A DNA stretch of 64,000 nt from Paenibacillus illinoisensis NBRC 15959 (GCF_004000925.1 NZ_BIME01000008.1:62001-126000), one strand, 5' to 3'; counted from the stretch's first letter, positions 1-8,738 are shown. The notes: a model not told the origin generated them from the sequence alone. Numbers and translations: made by a program.

Positions 1-63
1 GATGAGAAGGTATATTCTTTCGCGTGAAGAGCCCTTTTTGTTTCTGCAAAAGGGCTCTTTTTT
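1..63 (+). promoter_or_regulatory. Leader terminator of metNIQ, probable 3' end of a SAM (S-box) riboswitch
   Basis: A perfect 11-bp hairpin (AGAGCCCTTTT at 28-38 pairing with 48-58) is followed by a T run, giving a Rho-independent terminator 70 bases before the metN start. The first bases, GATGAGAAGG, resemble the conserved 3' strand of the S-box P1 helix (GATGAGAG). S-box leaders commonly control metNIQ in Bacillota. The riboswitch body would lie outside the window, so the class is inferred from gene context and this short match. Confidence 0.6.
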
Positions 64-133
64 ATATGTCAGAGGGGAGTTTTCCTTTCATTCGGGTAAA
101 GATACATGTAGGCGGTGGGAAGGAGAAGTCATA

Positions 134-1168
134 TTGATCGAATTAAAAGGATTAACCAAGACGTATGGCAGAGGTTCAAAACAAACGACAGCCCTAGCCG
201 ATTTGGATCTAAAGATCGGTAAAGGTGAAATATTCGGAGTGATTGGACACTCCGGTGCAGGGAAAAGTACATTGATCCGTTGTATCAACCTGCTCGAAAG
301 ACCAACATCTGGTGAGGTATGGGTAGATGGAGTCAACCTAACTGGTCTCCATAAGACAGAGCTGCAGAAGCAGCGACGCAAGATTGGCATGATATTTCAG
401 CACTTTAATCTGTTATCCTCGGCTACAGTATATGACAATGTAGCTTTTCCACTAAAGCTCGTGAATACACCTAAAGCTGATATTGACCGCAAGGTGAAGG
501 AGATGCTGACTCTCGTTGGATTGGAGCATCATAGCAGCAAATATCCAGCTCAACTGTCAGGTGGACAAAAACAAAGAGTTGGTATCGCCCGGGCACTTGC
601 CAGCGATCCTGCCGTTCTGCTGTGTGACGAAGCAACATCTGCCCTTGATCCGCAGACGACAGCTTCGATTCTGAAGCTGCTGCTGGACATCAATCAGAAA
701 TACAATCTCACGATTGTTTTGATCACGCATGAGATGCATGTTATTCAGAGCATTTGTGATCAAGTTGCTGTCATTCATCAGGGGGGAATTGTGGAACAAG
801 GCCCTGTAACGGATGTCTTCCTTAAACCACAGCATGCCATCACGCGTGACTTCATGCAGCGTGATCACGAGTCTGAGCTTCTCTTGGAAGAAGCAGCATT
901 GGCGAATGCGGGTGGAACAGTAGAGCAGGATGGCCGATCACAATTGGTCAAAATTTCGTTTTTGGGTGAGAAGACGTATGAAGCCATTCTATCGAGAACC
1001 GTTCGTCAGACCGGAGTGGACTTTGCCATTCTGCAAGGAACGATCTCAAGGATCAAACAGATTCCATATGGTCAGTTGACCGTGCGGTTTGAAGGCGATA
1101 CGGATGCGATCAGCCGGACTGTGCAGGAATTGAAAGAGCAAGGGCTTGATGTGGAGGTGCTTCGTTAA
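134..1168 (+). CDS. metN: Methionine ABC transporter ATP-binding protein MetN
   Basis: ATPase of the methionine importer, 344 residues. Walker A (GHSGAGKST) lies near residues 38-46, the LSGGQ signature near 142, and Walker B as LLCDEATSALD. The C-terminal 80 residues look like the NIL (ACT-like) domain that senses methionine in this family. I choose the TTG at 134 because AAGGAG (120-125) sits 8 bases upstream and homologues begin with MIELKGL; the upstream open frame crosses the leader terminator. metI follows after 1 base and metQ completes the operon. Regulation is probably by the methionine-responsive leader at 1-63. Confidence 0.93.
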   Translation: MIELKGLTKTYGRGSKQTTALADLDLKIGKGEIFGVIGHSGAGKSTLIRCINLLERPTSGEVWVDGVNLTGLHKTELQKQRRKIGMIFQHFNLLSSATVYDNVAFPLKLVNTPKADIDRKVKEMLTLVGLEHHSSKYPAQLSGGQKQRVGIARALASDPAVLLCDEATSALDPQTTASILKLLLDINQKYNLTIVLITHEMHVIQSICDQVAVIHQGGIVEQGPVTDVFLKPQHAITRDFMQRDHESELLLEEAALANAGGTVEQDGRSQLVKISFLGEKTYEAILSRTVRQTGVDFAILQGTISRIKQIPYGQLTVRFEGDTDAISRTVQELKEQGLDVEVLR

Positions 1169-1169
1169 T

Positions 1170-1829
1170 ATGGATTTTTCAACTGTACGTTGGGAAGAGA
1201 TCGGTAAGGCCTCCATTGAAACACTGCAAATTCTGGGAGCTTCCGGTTTGTTCACCATCATTATCGGATTGCCGCTGGGTGTGCTGTTATTCATGACAGC
1301 AAGATCGGCTTCCATCCAGTCACGTACAATCTACACCGTGTTATCCATTATTGTGAATATTCTGAGATCAGTACCATTTATCATTCTGATTGTTGCCCTC
1401 ATTCCGTTTACACGTTCACTCGTCGGTACAGCCACTGGGGTGCTTGGCGTCATACCGCCGCTTGTAATCGCAGCTGCTCCTTACTTCGCAAGGTTGGTTG
1501 AGACAACGCTGCGTGAAGTAGACCGTGGCGTCATCGAGGCCGCTCAGGCGATGGGAGCATCCACCGGACAGATTGTAAGACGTGTACTGCTGCCTGAGGC
1601 GCTTCCTGGCCTTCTCGCGGGAATTACGATCACTATTGTTACTCTGGTATCTTATACTGCCATGGCCGGCATGGTCGGCGGCGGCGGGCTCGGAACGCTT
1701 GCGATTAACTATGGATACTTCCGTTACCAATATGAAATCATGATTATTTCCGTTGCATTTATGGTGATTCTCGTACAAGTTCTGCAAATGTTTGGCGATC
1801 AACTGGTTAAACTGTTCACCCGGAAATAA
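1170..1829 (+). CDS. metI: Methionine ABC transporter permease MetI
   Basis: Membrane subunit of the methionine importer, 219 residues, with about five hydrophobic spans and the permease EAA loop (EAAQAMGASTGQI) that docks on MetN. The ATG at 1170 is preferred over an in-frame start at 1146 because GGAGG at 1153-1157 lies 12 bases before it and the shorter product matches the family's length. Its start is 1 base after the metN stop, so the two are probably translationally coupled. The next gene encodes the binding lipoprotein. Confidence 0.92.
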   Translation: MDFSTVRWEEIGKASIETLQILGASGLFTIIIGLPLGVLLFMTARSASIQSRTIYTVLSIIVNILRSVPFIILIVALIPFTRSLVGTATGVLGVIPPLVIAAAPYFARLVETTLREVDRGVIEAAQAMGASTGQIVRRVLLPEALPGLLAGITITIVTLVSYTAMAGMVGGGGLGTLAINYGYFRYQYEIMIISVAFMVILVQVLQMFGDQLVKLFTRK

Positions 1830-1914
1830 CACATATATAGCATACTGCATCCATTCAATACTGAATGAATGTAAAGATGCAACAAAAAAATTTATTGGAG
1901 AAGGGGTTTTACAC

Positions 1915-2751
1915 ATGAAAAAATGGTCTTTTGCACTGCTAAGCTTGATGCTGATTGCGGTACTGGCTGCATGCGGAAACAACAAGGATTCCGACAGTGG
2001 CGCAGATAATGAAGCGGGCGCACCGCGTACCGTGGAACTGAAAGTCGGCGCTTCACCTACGCCGCATGCTGAAATTCTGGAGAGCATCAAACCTGAGCTG
2101 GAAGCTCAAGGCATTCGTTTGCAGGTTGTAACGTTCAACGATTATGTTCAACCAAACCAACAACTGGCGGACAAACAGTTGGATGCAAACTTTTTCCAAC
2201 ACCAACCTTACCTGGATACTGAGAACAAAGAACGTGGTTTTAACCTTGTAACTGTAACTCCTGTCCACGTTGAACCTTTTGCTGGGTACTCCAAAAAAAT
2301 TAAATCCTTGGATGAGCTGCAGGACGGCGCCAAAGTAGCCATTCCAAATGACCCGTCCAACGGTGGTCGTGCACTACTGCTGCTTGCAAAAGAAGGAGTC
2401 ATTACGCTGAAAGACAATACGGACATTGCATCCACCATTCAAGATATTACAGCTAATCCGAAAAACCTGAATATTATTGAGCTTGATGCAGCTATGATGC
2501 CTCGTCAACTGGATGAAGCGGATCTGGTATTCATCAATGCCAACTATGCACTTGAAGCTAACCTGAACCCAGAGAAGGATTCTTTGCTCATCGAGGATTT
2601 GCAAGGCAACCCTTACGCTAATATTCTCGTTGCCCGTGAAGACAACAAGGATGCAGATGCCATCAAGAAGCTGGCTGCAGCCCTGAATTCCGAAGCAGTT
2701 AAAACCTTCATCAAGGAACGTTATCAAGGTGCAGTTGAGCCTGCATTCTAA
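1915..2751 (+). CDS. metQ: Methionine-binding lipoprotein MetQ
   Basis: Extracytoplasmic substrate-binding protein of the importer, 278 residues, NlpA/MetQ family. It begins with a lipoprotein signal peptide (MKKWSFALLSLMLIAVLAAC; lipobox LAAC, Cys 20). The mature part carries the family pattern VGASPTPHAEIL followed by QLADKQLDANFFQHQPYL. The ATG at 1915 has a GGAGAAGGGG ribosome site a few bases upstream; the longer open frame would hide the signal peptide. Third gene of metNIQ, followed by a terminator. Confidence 0.93.
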   Translation: MKKWSFALLSLMLIAVLAACGNNKDSDSGADNEAGAPRTVELKVGASPTPHAEILESIKPELEAQGIRLQVVTFNDYVQPNQQLADKQLDANFFQHQPYLDTENKERGFNLVTVTPVHVEPFAGYSKKIKSLDELQDGAKVAIPNDPSNGGRALLLLAKEGVITLKDNTDIASTIQDITANPKNLNIIELDAAMMPRQLDEADLVFINANYALEANLNPEKDSLLIEDLQGNPYANILVAREDNKDADAIKKLAAALNSEAVKTFIKERYQGAVEPAF

Positions 2752-2794
2752 ATTGCCCATTCAATGCTACTCGAAATTGAGTTGAATAATGTAC

Positions 2795-2837
2795 GAAAAA
2801 CCGAGCCTCTCTGCCTGAGAGTTACTCGGTTTTTTTA
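2795..2837 (+). terminator. Terminator of metNIQ
   Basis: The inverted repeat AAAACCGAG (from 2797) / CTCGGTTTT (from 2825) flanks a short loop containing a second small hairpin and ends in a T run. It stands 45 bases past the metQ stop. The A-rich 5' side makes it usable by the convergent DUF2167 gene too. Confidence 0.8.
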
Positions 2838-2873
2838 TTGTTCTTGGAATTGATTGGTGTACGCAGATGATCC

Positions 2874-3875
2874 TTATTGTTTATTTTCAGGAGATATGTG
2901 CTCCGATTTCCGATTATAGTAGGACAATTCATTGTGATCGGCGTATTGCTGTTCATCTGCTTCTTGCAGATAGGCCTTTTCATTAGGGGATAATGCATCA
3001 TCATCTGTCCCTTGCTTCCTCCGTCTGAATTTCAGCCAACAGAATAGGATAACCACGATAGGAAGAATAACGTACCACCCTTTTTTGAACAAAAGCAAAA
3101 TACTGAATTTTTGCCCGGCAGTGTAACCGATCCCGCCTACCAGAATGCTTTTGAGTCCCACGGTAGATGTTTTGTCCGTTGATTCATCATAATCTTCGTA
3201 GGTGTTCCCTGGATTAACGCTAAGCTGATTCAGAACCACTTCTTCAAATGCCAGGCGATTTTGTCCAAAACTAGGCTGATCTGTAACGAGAATGGCCGTA
3301 ATGTACCCTTCACGAGTCAGAAACTTCACATTGTAATTAACCATAGCTTGCTCATTCGCGTCCTTGAAACCAACGGAGTAAACCAATTGACGCTTGATAG
3401 GGTCAAATGTTGGTTCAATTTCCCACCCCGTAATAGATATTTTATCTTCAGGAGCGAGTTCCCTATTTTCTTCTTCTGTGCCTCGGATATAACTGCTTAA
3501 CAATTCTTCAGCATCTAAGTTCTGATCGTGATCATGGATATGCCCTGTTTTGACGTACTCAAACACCACATACCATGATGCATGCTCACTGGTGCTGTAC
3601 AGACTTCCAATTTCGTTGCCATTAGGTTTCGAACCACTGTTTAGCATAGAACGCTGAGTGTTGGCTTTGTCCAAAAATGAATGATCCTTGAATATTTGAA
3701 GAGTTGCCTTATTATCCAAAGACACGGAAACAGGTCCATCAATCCAGCCATATTCATAAGGAGATGGAGAAGTTTCGCTTGCAGCGAAGATGGGCGAAGT
3801 AAAGAGATGTGTTAAAGGAATTATTAGCAATAATGCCAGTAGGAAGGTGATAAAACCTTGGTTGCTGTTCTTCAT
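2874..3875 (-). CDS. DUF2167 family membrane-anchored protein
   Basis: 333 residues. A signal-like N-terminal segment (about residues 9-31) precedes an extracytoplasmic domain, a single membrane span near 267-287 and a charged tail. The pattern YGWIDGPVSVSLDNKATL, the central WYVVFEYVKTGHIHDHD, then ITGWEIEPTFD and the late KTSTVGLKSILVGGIGYTAG match what I know of DUF2167 proteins, whose function is unknown. The ATG at 3875 has GAAAGGG upstream. It converges on metQ and stands alone. Family call fairly sure; no function can be offered. Confidence 0.75.
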   Translation of the reverse strand: MKNSNQGFITFLLALLLIIPLTHLFTSPIFAASETSPSPYEYGWIDGPVSVSLDNKATLQIFKDHSFLDKANTQRSMLNSGSKPNGNEIGSLYSTSEHASWYVVFEYVKTGHIHDHDQNLDAEELLSSYIRGTEEENRELAPEDKISITGWEIEPTFDPIKRQLVYSVGFKDANEQAMVNYNVKFLTREGYITAILVTDQPSFGQNRLAFEEVVLNQLSVNPGNTYEDYDESTDKTSTVGLKSILVGGIGYTAGQKFSILLLFKKGWYVILPIVVILFCWLKFRRRKQGTDDDALSPNEKAYLQEADEQQYADHNELSYYNRKSEHISPENKQ

Positions 3876-4083
3876 TTTGGGACCCTTTCAACATAATGTA
3901 TATTTTAATCAAATCTTCAATGTAGATTCTTTAGCCTCATCGACATTAACATATAAAGAGGTTTTCCATCAAGGTATTTTTGGAATAAAAGGGATTTATT
4001 AGATAAAGGGAGAAGCAAGTTGTGAGGGGATGATAAATCTTTTATACTGGATGAGTGACTGCTCTTTGAAGAGGGGGATGGAC

Positions 4084-4866
4084 GTGAAGGGGAAGATTGC
4101 CCTCATAACGGGAAGTGCCAAAGGTCTTGGGAAAATGACGGCCCTCCGTCTGGCAGATCAGGGATGCCATATTGCCTTGAATTACGTGCACAGCCGTACC
4201 GAAGCTGAAGCGCTTCAGGCCCAGATCACAGCAAAAGGTGTACAGTGCATTGCCATTCAAGCAGACATTTCCAAAACGGAAGACATCGCCAAGTTGGTAG
4301 AACAGGTTGAAGTCGAGCTGGGCAGTATTGATATCCTGGTGAATAATGCAGGACCTTTCGTTCGCGAACGCCGATTGTTTGCTGACTATACCGAGGCTGA
4401 GATTCAGATGTTGGTACAAGGGAACTTGCTTGGACCCATGCTTCTGGACCAACGCGTGCTTCCGGAGATGCGACGCAAAAAGTGGGGCCGAATTATTCAC
4501 TTTGGTTTCAGTCATGCGGGAGAGGCGCGATCTTGGCCTCATCGTGCAGTTTACGCTGCTGCGAAGGTAGGTTTGGTATCCTTTACGAAGACGCTTGCTG
4601 TGGAGGAAGCTCCTTACGGCATTACGGTGAATATGGTGTGTCCGGGCGATATCCGGGGGGCCAATAAGGAAAAAACCATTGATGAATTAGCTGGCATAAC
4701 CGATCAGGAGACGCCGAGAGGACGTCCTGGGAGCGGTGAAGATATTGCAAGGGTGATTACGTATTTGTGCCTGGATCACTCCGATTTTATTACAGGCAAC
4801 ATTATGGATGTTTCGGGCGGGCTCGATCCTATACGTCCAACCATCCAGCGTGAAGAGGGACATTAG
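4084..4866 (+). CDS. SDR family oxidoreductase
   Basis: NAD(P)-dependent short-chain dehydrogenase, about 260 residues. It has the N-terminal cofactor motif TGSAKGLG, the NNAG motif, and a catalytic Ser (HFGFSHAG) with YxxxK in YAAAK. The C-terminal part (VCPGDIRG, ITGNIMDVSGGLDP) is typical of the FabG/glucose-dehydrogenase branch; the substrate cannot be told. The start is uncertain: GAGGGG at 4071-4076 is 7 bases before the GTG at 4084 but directly abuts the ATG at 4078, so I prefer the GTG. It is an apparent single gene with a terminator after it. Confidence 0.85.
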   Translation: MKGKIALITGSAKGLGKMTALRLADQGCHIALNYVHSRTEAEALQAQITAKGVQCIAIQADISKTEDIAKLVEQVEVELGSIDILVNNAGPFVRERRLFADYTEAEIQMLVQGNLLGPMLLDQRVLPEMRRKKWGRIIHFGFSHAGEARSWPHRAVYAAAKVGLVSFTKTLAVEEAPYGITVNMVCPGDIRGANKEKTIDELAGITDQETPRGRPGSGEDIARVITYLCLDHSDFITGNIMDVSGGLDPIRPTIQREEGH

Positions 4867-4876
4867 TGAAACGCAC

Positions 4877-4925
4877 AAAAAAAGAGCCCTCCGCTTCAAT
4901 TGAAGCGAAAGGCTCTTGAGGTTTA
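4877..4925. terminator. Bidirectional terminator between the SDR gene and yutI-like gene
   Basis: GAGCC and TTCGCTTCAATTGAAGCG form a long hairpin with an A run on the left and T-rich sequence on the right. It serves two convergent genes. Confidence 0.75.
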
Positions 4926-4941
4926 TTTCGTGAAGGATTGA

Positions 4942-5187
4942 TTAGAATACTTGTACGACTTCTTCGACACCGTCAACTTCTTCAAGAAGGGCGCGTTCAA
5001 TCCCGGCTTTTAAGGTAATGGTGGAGCTTGGGCAGCTGCCGCAGGCACCGACCAGTTTCAGCTTAACGATGCCGTCCTCCACGTCGACCAGTTCCACGTC
5101 ACCGCCATCGCGTTGCAGGAACGGACGAAGTTTGTCAAGCACGTCAGATACCTCATCATACATGGTGCTTTGTGCGTTTTCGCTCAT
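4942..5187 (-). CDS. yutI: NifU C-terminal-domain Fe-S protein (YutI-like)
   Basis: 81-residue protein made only of the NifU C-terminal domain, an Fe-S cluster carrier/scaffold. Its cluster-binding CxxC is seen in GACGSCPSS, preceded by LRPFLQRDGGDVELV, the family hallmark. The ATG at 5187 (MSENAQ) is preferred over an upstream TTG because AGGAG lies 9 bases before it. It is divergent from a yuzB-like gene 80 bases away; yutI, yuzB, yutJ and yutM are close neighbours in B. subtilis too. A general Fe-S maturation role is inferred from the family. Confidence 0.88.
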   Translation of the reverse strand: MSENAQSTMYDEVSDVLDKLRPFLQRDGGDVELVDVEDGIVKLKLVGACGSCPSSTITLKAGIERALLEEVDGVEEVVQVF

Positions 5188-5267
5188 ATTTTTCAACTCC
5201 TTTCCTCTATATATTATATTACAATTGGCCGTAAATTAAAATGGTCAAACAAAGCAGGTGAATCTAC

Positions 5268-5522
5268 ATGAGACCGATTATTGAATTTTGTGCCAACAAT
5301 ATGCATTTTGGCACAGATGAAGTCATGGAGCAACTCGAAGAGAATCCAGACTATGATGTGATAGAATACGGCTGCCTCAGCAACTGTGGCCAATGTTATA
5401 TGACTCCTTTTGCACTAGTTAATGGTGAAGTTGTCATCACGGACAAAGTGGAAAATCTATATAACGCCATTCTGGCCAAAATTGCCGAAGCCGATGCCTG
5501 GGATGAGCTGGATCTCGACTAA
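5268..5522 (+). CDS. yuzB: DUF1450 protein (YuzB-like)
   Basis: 84-residue soluble protein of the DUF1450/YuzB family (MRPIIEFCANNMHFGT, then GCLSNCGQCYMTPFALVNG). The cysteines at the YGCLSNCGQC motif suggest a metal or redox centre, but no function is established. AGCAGGTGAATCTAC precedes the ATG. It lies between the divergent yutI and the convergent yutJ; its TAA stop overlaps the yutJ stop, so there is no room for a terminator between them. Confidence 0.85.
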   Translation: MRPIIEFCANNMHFGTDEVMEQLEENPDYDVIEYGCLSNCGQCYMTPFALVNGEVVITDKVENLYNAILAKIAEADAWDELDLD

Positions 5523-6580
5523 CCGAGATGACGCTTGGACATCCAGAGCACGCCGCTTTTCAAGATACGAGGTACACGTCCCATCATGGACGTTTTGCCC
5601 ATCAGCCCAAACCCAGCCTTCTTGCCGAGTGCACCTAGCGTGCCACGGAGCTTGAGCGGCTGCGGGTTGGGCTTTTCGCCTTTCCAGAGGGCATGCTGAA
5701 TATGAGCGATCTGTTCACCCTGTACTTCTGCAGCCTGACCGCTTGGTGCATAAGGTACACTGGCACAGTCACCGACAACATAAACATCTGTGTATTCAGG
5801 AATTTGATAATATTCATTCAGTACAACCCGGCCCTGAGGGTCCTTTGTAACGTCGAGATCCTGCACGACTTTAACGGGCTGAATGCCGGCTGTCCATACT
5901 ACAGCATCCGTCAGAATTTCTTCATCCCGGTTATAGATAGCGTTCCCTTCAACACGAGAGATGGCGACATGTCCGCGTGTCTCTACCTGATGTTCGTTAA
6001 ACCACTCATGCACGTAAGCGGACAATCGCTGCGGGAATGCCGATAATACGCGCTCACCGCGGTCCAAAATACTAATGTTGAGATCGGGTCTGCTCTCTCT
6101 TAGTTCGGCAGCCATCTCGACACCGCTCAAGCCACCGCCAACAATATGCACGTGTCCGTAAGCTTTAACTTCGTTCAGACGGAGGTAGGTTTCCCGCGTT
6201 TTGCTAAAACTTTGAATGGTACAGCTGTATTCTTCCGCTCCCGGAGTATTGTGGAAACGGTCTGTACAGCCAAGTCCGATGACAAGCTTGTCATACTCCA
6301 AAGGATCCTGGCCTTCAAATTCAATCTGACGCTGTTCCAGATCAATCGAAGTGACTTCTCCATAACGGTAAGTAACTTTCTCATGGACTGGAAATTGGAT
6401 GCGCAGGTCATAGTCGGATACGGTACCTGCTGCGAGTGCGTAATATTCAGTCTTCAATCCTTGAAAGGGGCTCCGGTCCACCAACACGATTTGTGTATCT
6501 GACGGTATTTTGCCTTCCAGAAGTTCCTTGATGATCGTGAGGCCGCCATAGCCGCCCCCGAGAATGACGAAATTTTTCAT
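5519..6580 (-). CDS. yutJ: NAD(P)/FAD-dependent oxidoreductase, NDH-2 family (YutJ-like)
   Basis: 353-residue flavoprotein related to type II NADH dehydrogenases. It has the FAD-binding GGGYGG at the N terminus, the second dinucleotide motif in HIVGGGLSGVEMA, and the C-terminal YVVGDCASVP FAD contact. The ATG at 6580 has AAAGGAAG upstream; the in-frame ATG-like start further out has no ribosome site. Synteny with yuzB and yutI supports YutJ. It lacks an obvious membrane-anchoring tail, so its electron acceptor is unknown. The last 4 bases overlap yuzB tail-to-tail. Confidence 0.85.
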   Translation of the reverse strand: MKNFVILGGGYGGLTIIKELLEGKIPSDTQIVLVDRSPFQGLKTEYYALAAGTVSDYDLRIQFPVHEKVTYRYGEVTSIDLEQRQIEFEGQDPLEYDKLVIGLGCTDRFHNTPGAEEYSCTIQSFSKTRETYLRLNEVKAYGHVHIVGGGLSGVEMAAELRESRPDLNISILDRGERVLSAFPQRLSAYVHEWFNEHQVETRGHVAISRVEGNAIYNRDEEILTDAVVWTAGIQPVKVVQDLDVTKDPQGRVVLNEYYQIPEYTDVYVVGDCASVPYAPSGQAAEVQGEQIAHIQHALWKGEKPNPQPLKLRGTLGALGKKAGFGLMGKTSMMGRVPRILKSGVLWMSKRHLG

Positions 6581-6631
6581 GACTCGGCTTCCTTTCTGCA
6601 TCAGTCCCGTATGATCGGGGCTGTAACCTGT

Positions 6632-6670
6632 GGAGCAGCTATGCTTTCACATAGCTGCTCCTTTTGTTTT
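6632..6670 (+). terminator. Strong plus-strand terminator without an adjacent plus-strand gene
   Basis: A perfect 12-bp stem (6632-6643 with 6650-6661) with a 6-base loop is followed by TTTTGTTTTATTTT on the plus strand. The nearest plus-strand gene is yuzB, 1.1 kb upstream, so this hairpin would end a transcript running antisense through yutJ. On the minus strand it lacks a T run and lies in the yutJ leader. Confidence 0.7.
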
Positions 6671-6800
6671 ATTTTAATTAATTATTATATCGAAAATTTT
6701 GGAGTTTAAAATCAGAGGTATTATACCAACTTGATGCATCGATTCGAATGGTCGTTCTCCTTGTATGGATGAAAGAGGCTATCGAGACGATGCAGCAGGT

Positions 6801-7907
6801 TTATTCGTATACTTGAATTTCGTTGTAGAAGGTGTCGCGTTCAACAGGAATGCGTCCAGCGCCCTTAATGAGCCAGATGAGCTCTTTGCGGGTGAGGCCT
6901 TCAGGTGTTAACGCACCTGCAGCATGACTGATCCGTTCGCGAACGATAGTACCATGGGCATCCGAAGCGCCGAATCCAAGTGCAACTTGGGTCAGCTGTG
7001 GGCCGATATTGATGAAGTATGCTTTAATGTGGTCGATGTTATCCAGCATGAGGCGGCTAATCGCAATGGTTTTAAGATCCTCGTATGCCGAGTTGCGGCG
7101 CATAATGCTGGCATTTTTGCTCTTAGGCTGCATGGAGAGTGGAATAAATACCATGAAACCGTTGGTTTCATCCTGCAGTTCGCGAATTTGTGCCATGTGG
7201 TTAACGCGATCCTCGTAAGATTCAATCGATCCATACAGCATTGTAGTATGCGTACGCATGCCCAAATTATGAGCGGTACGGTGTACCTCAAGATAGCGAT
7301 CCACGTTTGCTTTGTCGACACGCATTTTTTTGCGGTATTCATCGGACAGAATTTCTGCTCCGCCGCCCGTCAGTGATTTCAGGCCTGCTTTTTGCAGTTC
7401 CTGCAGTACTTCCTTAATGCTGAGTCCGCTGATCCGGGTGAAGAAATCGATCTCAGCTGCCGTGTAGGCCTTCAGCGTAACATCCGGATATTTCTCGTTT
7501 AAAGCACGTAGGGAATCGACATAATATTGAAAAGGAACATGGTTGTTATGTCCGCCTACAATATGGAACTCACGTACACCAGGATGAATATGCTGTTCCA
7601 CGTAGTCGATCATTTCCTGTCCGGATAGTGTGTAGGAGCCTTCTTCGCCCTGGTCTTTGCGGAAATTACAAAAAGCACAGTGTGCTTCACAAACGTTCGT
7701 AAAGTATAGGCTCATGTTTTCAATAAAATACACTTTCTTGCCGTTCTTCCGCAGGTTGGCCTCATTGGCCAGTTGGCCGAGAGTCAGCAGATCATCCGTT
7801 TGATACAGATAGACGCCGTCTTCTACGCTCAGCCTTACGCCGTTCTGCACTTTCTCAACGATTTCCGCCATTCTTTTGTCTGTGAATGGTGTTACCAATG
7901 TAGACAT
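6801..7907 (-). CDS. mqnE: Aminofutalosine synthase MqnE (radical SAM)
   Basis: 368-residue radical SAM enzyme. The [4Fe-4S] motif is CEAHCAFC, set in YFTNVCEAHCAFCNF. GGHNNHVPFQYY, LKAYTAAEID and the GGGAEIL segment are typical of MqnE, which joins SAM to 3-(1-carboxyvinyl)oxybenzoate to form aminofutalosine in the futalosine route to menaquinone. MqnC is the main alternative, but length and the LKAFTA-like segment favour MqnE. The ATG has AGGAGG 8 bases upstream. No other mqn gene is in the window. The leader (7970-8045) may be structured. Confidence 0.88.
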   Translation of the reverse strand: MSTLVTPFTDKRMAEIVEKVQNGVRLSVEDGVYLYQTDDLLTLGQLANEANLRKNGKKVYFIENMSLYFTNVCEAHCAFCNFRKDQGEEGSYTLSGQEMIDYVEQHIHPGVREFHIVGGHNNHVPFQYYVDSLRALNEKYPDVTLKAYTAAEIDFFTRISGLSIKEVLQELQKAGLKSLTGGGAEILSDEYRKKMRVDKANVDRYLEVHRTAHNLGMRTHTTMLYGSIESYEDRVNHMAQIRELQDETNGFMVFIPLSMQPKSKNASIMRRNSAYEDLKTIAISRLMLDNIDHIKAYFINIGPQLTQVALGFGASDAHGTIVRERISHAAGALTPEGLTRKELIWLIKGAGRIPVERDTFYNEIQVYE

Positions 7908-7970
7908 TTTGTTTCCTCCTGTTCTTAACCGGATTTGAGTTAAATGTAGGTCTTGTTTACAGAACTACAT

Positions 7971-8041
7971 AAAAAAGATGCGGTCATCTGCCGCCTCCTT
8001 AGAGGACTAACCCTCCATTACCCGGTGCAGCATATGCTGCA
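7971..8041 (-). promoter_or_regulatory. Possible structured leader of mqnE
   Basis: The 474-base gap 7908-8381 holds, on the minus strand, a 16-bp palindrome (8026-8041), a GGAGG/CCTCT hairpin (8001-8016), and a 5-bp stem AGATG/CATCT followed by TTTTTT (7971-7989). The order hairpin-hairpin-T run, 65 bases before mqnE, is attenuator-like. The terminator stem is short. I recognise no riboswitch class. Nothing else is clear in this gap except the promoter at 8318-8346. Confidence 0.3.
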
Positions 8042-8317
8042 TGTGTAAAGCTGAATTTTTCTTTAAATTTCTGGCCTCATGGATGTAAAATCTAAAAGTG
8101 AGTCTGATGACTCTATATGCATTGGGGACTGCGTGGCAGTCTCGAAATGTGAAAAAAATTACAACTCCATATATGATCATCATTTGAATAAGTCATGACA
8201 AAATATCGACATTTCAGAGCGATCACCTATCCATTATAAACCTCGTGTCCCGGGGGTTCAATACACTGGCAAGAAAAAGGAGCCGAGGACAGACTCGGGA
8301 ATAAGGATAAACATGGC

Positions 8318-8346
8318 TTGAGCCTCTTGACGGGGTGGAGTATAAT
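8318..8346 (+). promoter_or_regulatory. Sigma-A type promoter of the HesB/IscA gene
   Basis: -35 TTGAGC (8318-8323), 17-base spacer, -10 TATAAT (8341-8346), 36 bases before the start codon at 8382. A TTGACG at 8326 would leave only a 9-base spacer and is not used. Confidence 0.75.
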
Positions 8347-8381
8347 TTAAAGAGAGTTAATGAAAAGGAGAGTGACCTGGC

Positions 8382-8738
8382 ATGATTAGCATCAGCGAAA
8401 CAGCTGCCGATCGATTGAAAGAGATGCTTTCACAGCAAGAGACACCTGGCATGTTCCTGCGTCTGGGCGTAGCTCCGGGAGGTTGTACCGGATTTTCGTA
8501 CGCCATGGGCTTTGATGATAAAGAATCCGAAGAGGATATTTATATGGATATTCACGATATGAAGGTTGTAGTCGAGAAGGAAAACCTGAAATATCTGAAC
8601 GGTCTTGAAATTGATTTTGAAGAGTCCGGTATGTCCGGCGGCTTCACCATCCATAACCCCAATGCGGTTGCGACATGCGGCTGCGGATCTTCTTTCCGTA
8701 CGAGAGAAGAAGCTGGGGTACCGGATAAGGATTGTTAG
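8382..8738 (+). CDS. yutM: HesB/IscA-type iron-sulfur carrier (YutM-like)
   Basis: 118-residue A-type Fe-S carrier. The three conserved cysteines are present: one in APGGCTGFSYAM (near residue 35) and the pair in ATCGCGSSF near the C terminus. Proteins of this family receive and deliver clusters during Fe-S assembly. The ATG has AAGGAGAG upstream. It neighbours the yutI/yuzB/yutJ group as in B. subtilis, with mqnE lying between in this genome. It has its own promoter and terminator. Confidence 0.9.
   Translation: MISISETAADRLKEMLSQQETPGMFLRLGVAPGGCTGFSYAMGFDDKESEEDIYMDIHDMKVVVEKENLKYLNGLEIDFEESGMSGGFTIHNPNAVATCGCGSSFRTREEAGVPDKDC

Noticed and set aside
8026..8041. 16-bp palindrome as an operator for the HesB/IscA promoter
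   Set aside because: It is nearly 300 bases from that promoter and lies with other minus-strand hairpins, so I treat it as part of the mqnE leader.
8326..8346. TTGACG/TATAAT as the promoter of the HesB/IscA gene
   Set aside because: The spacer would be only 9 bases; TTGAGC at 8318 gives the correct 17.
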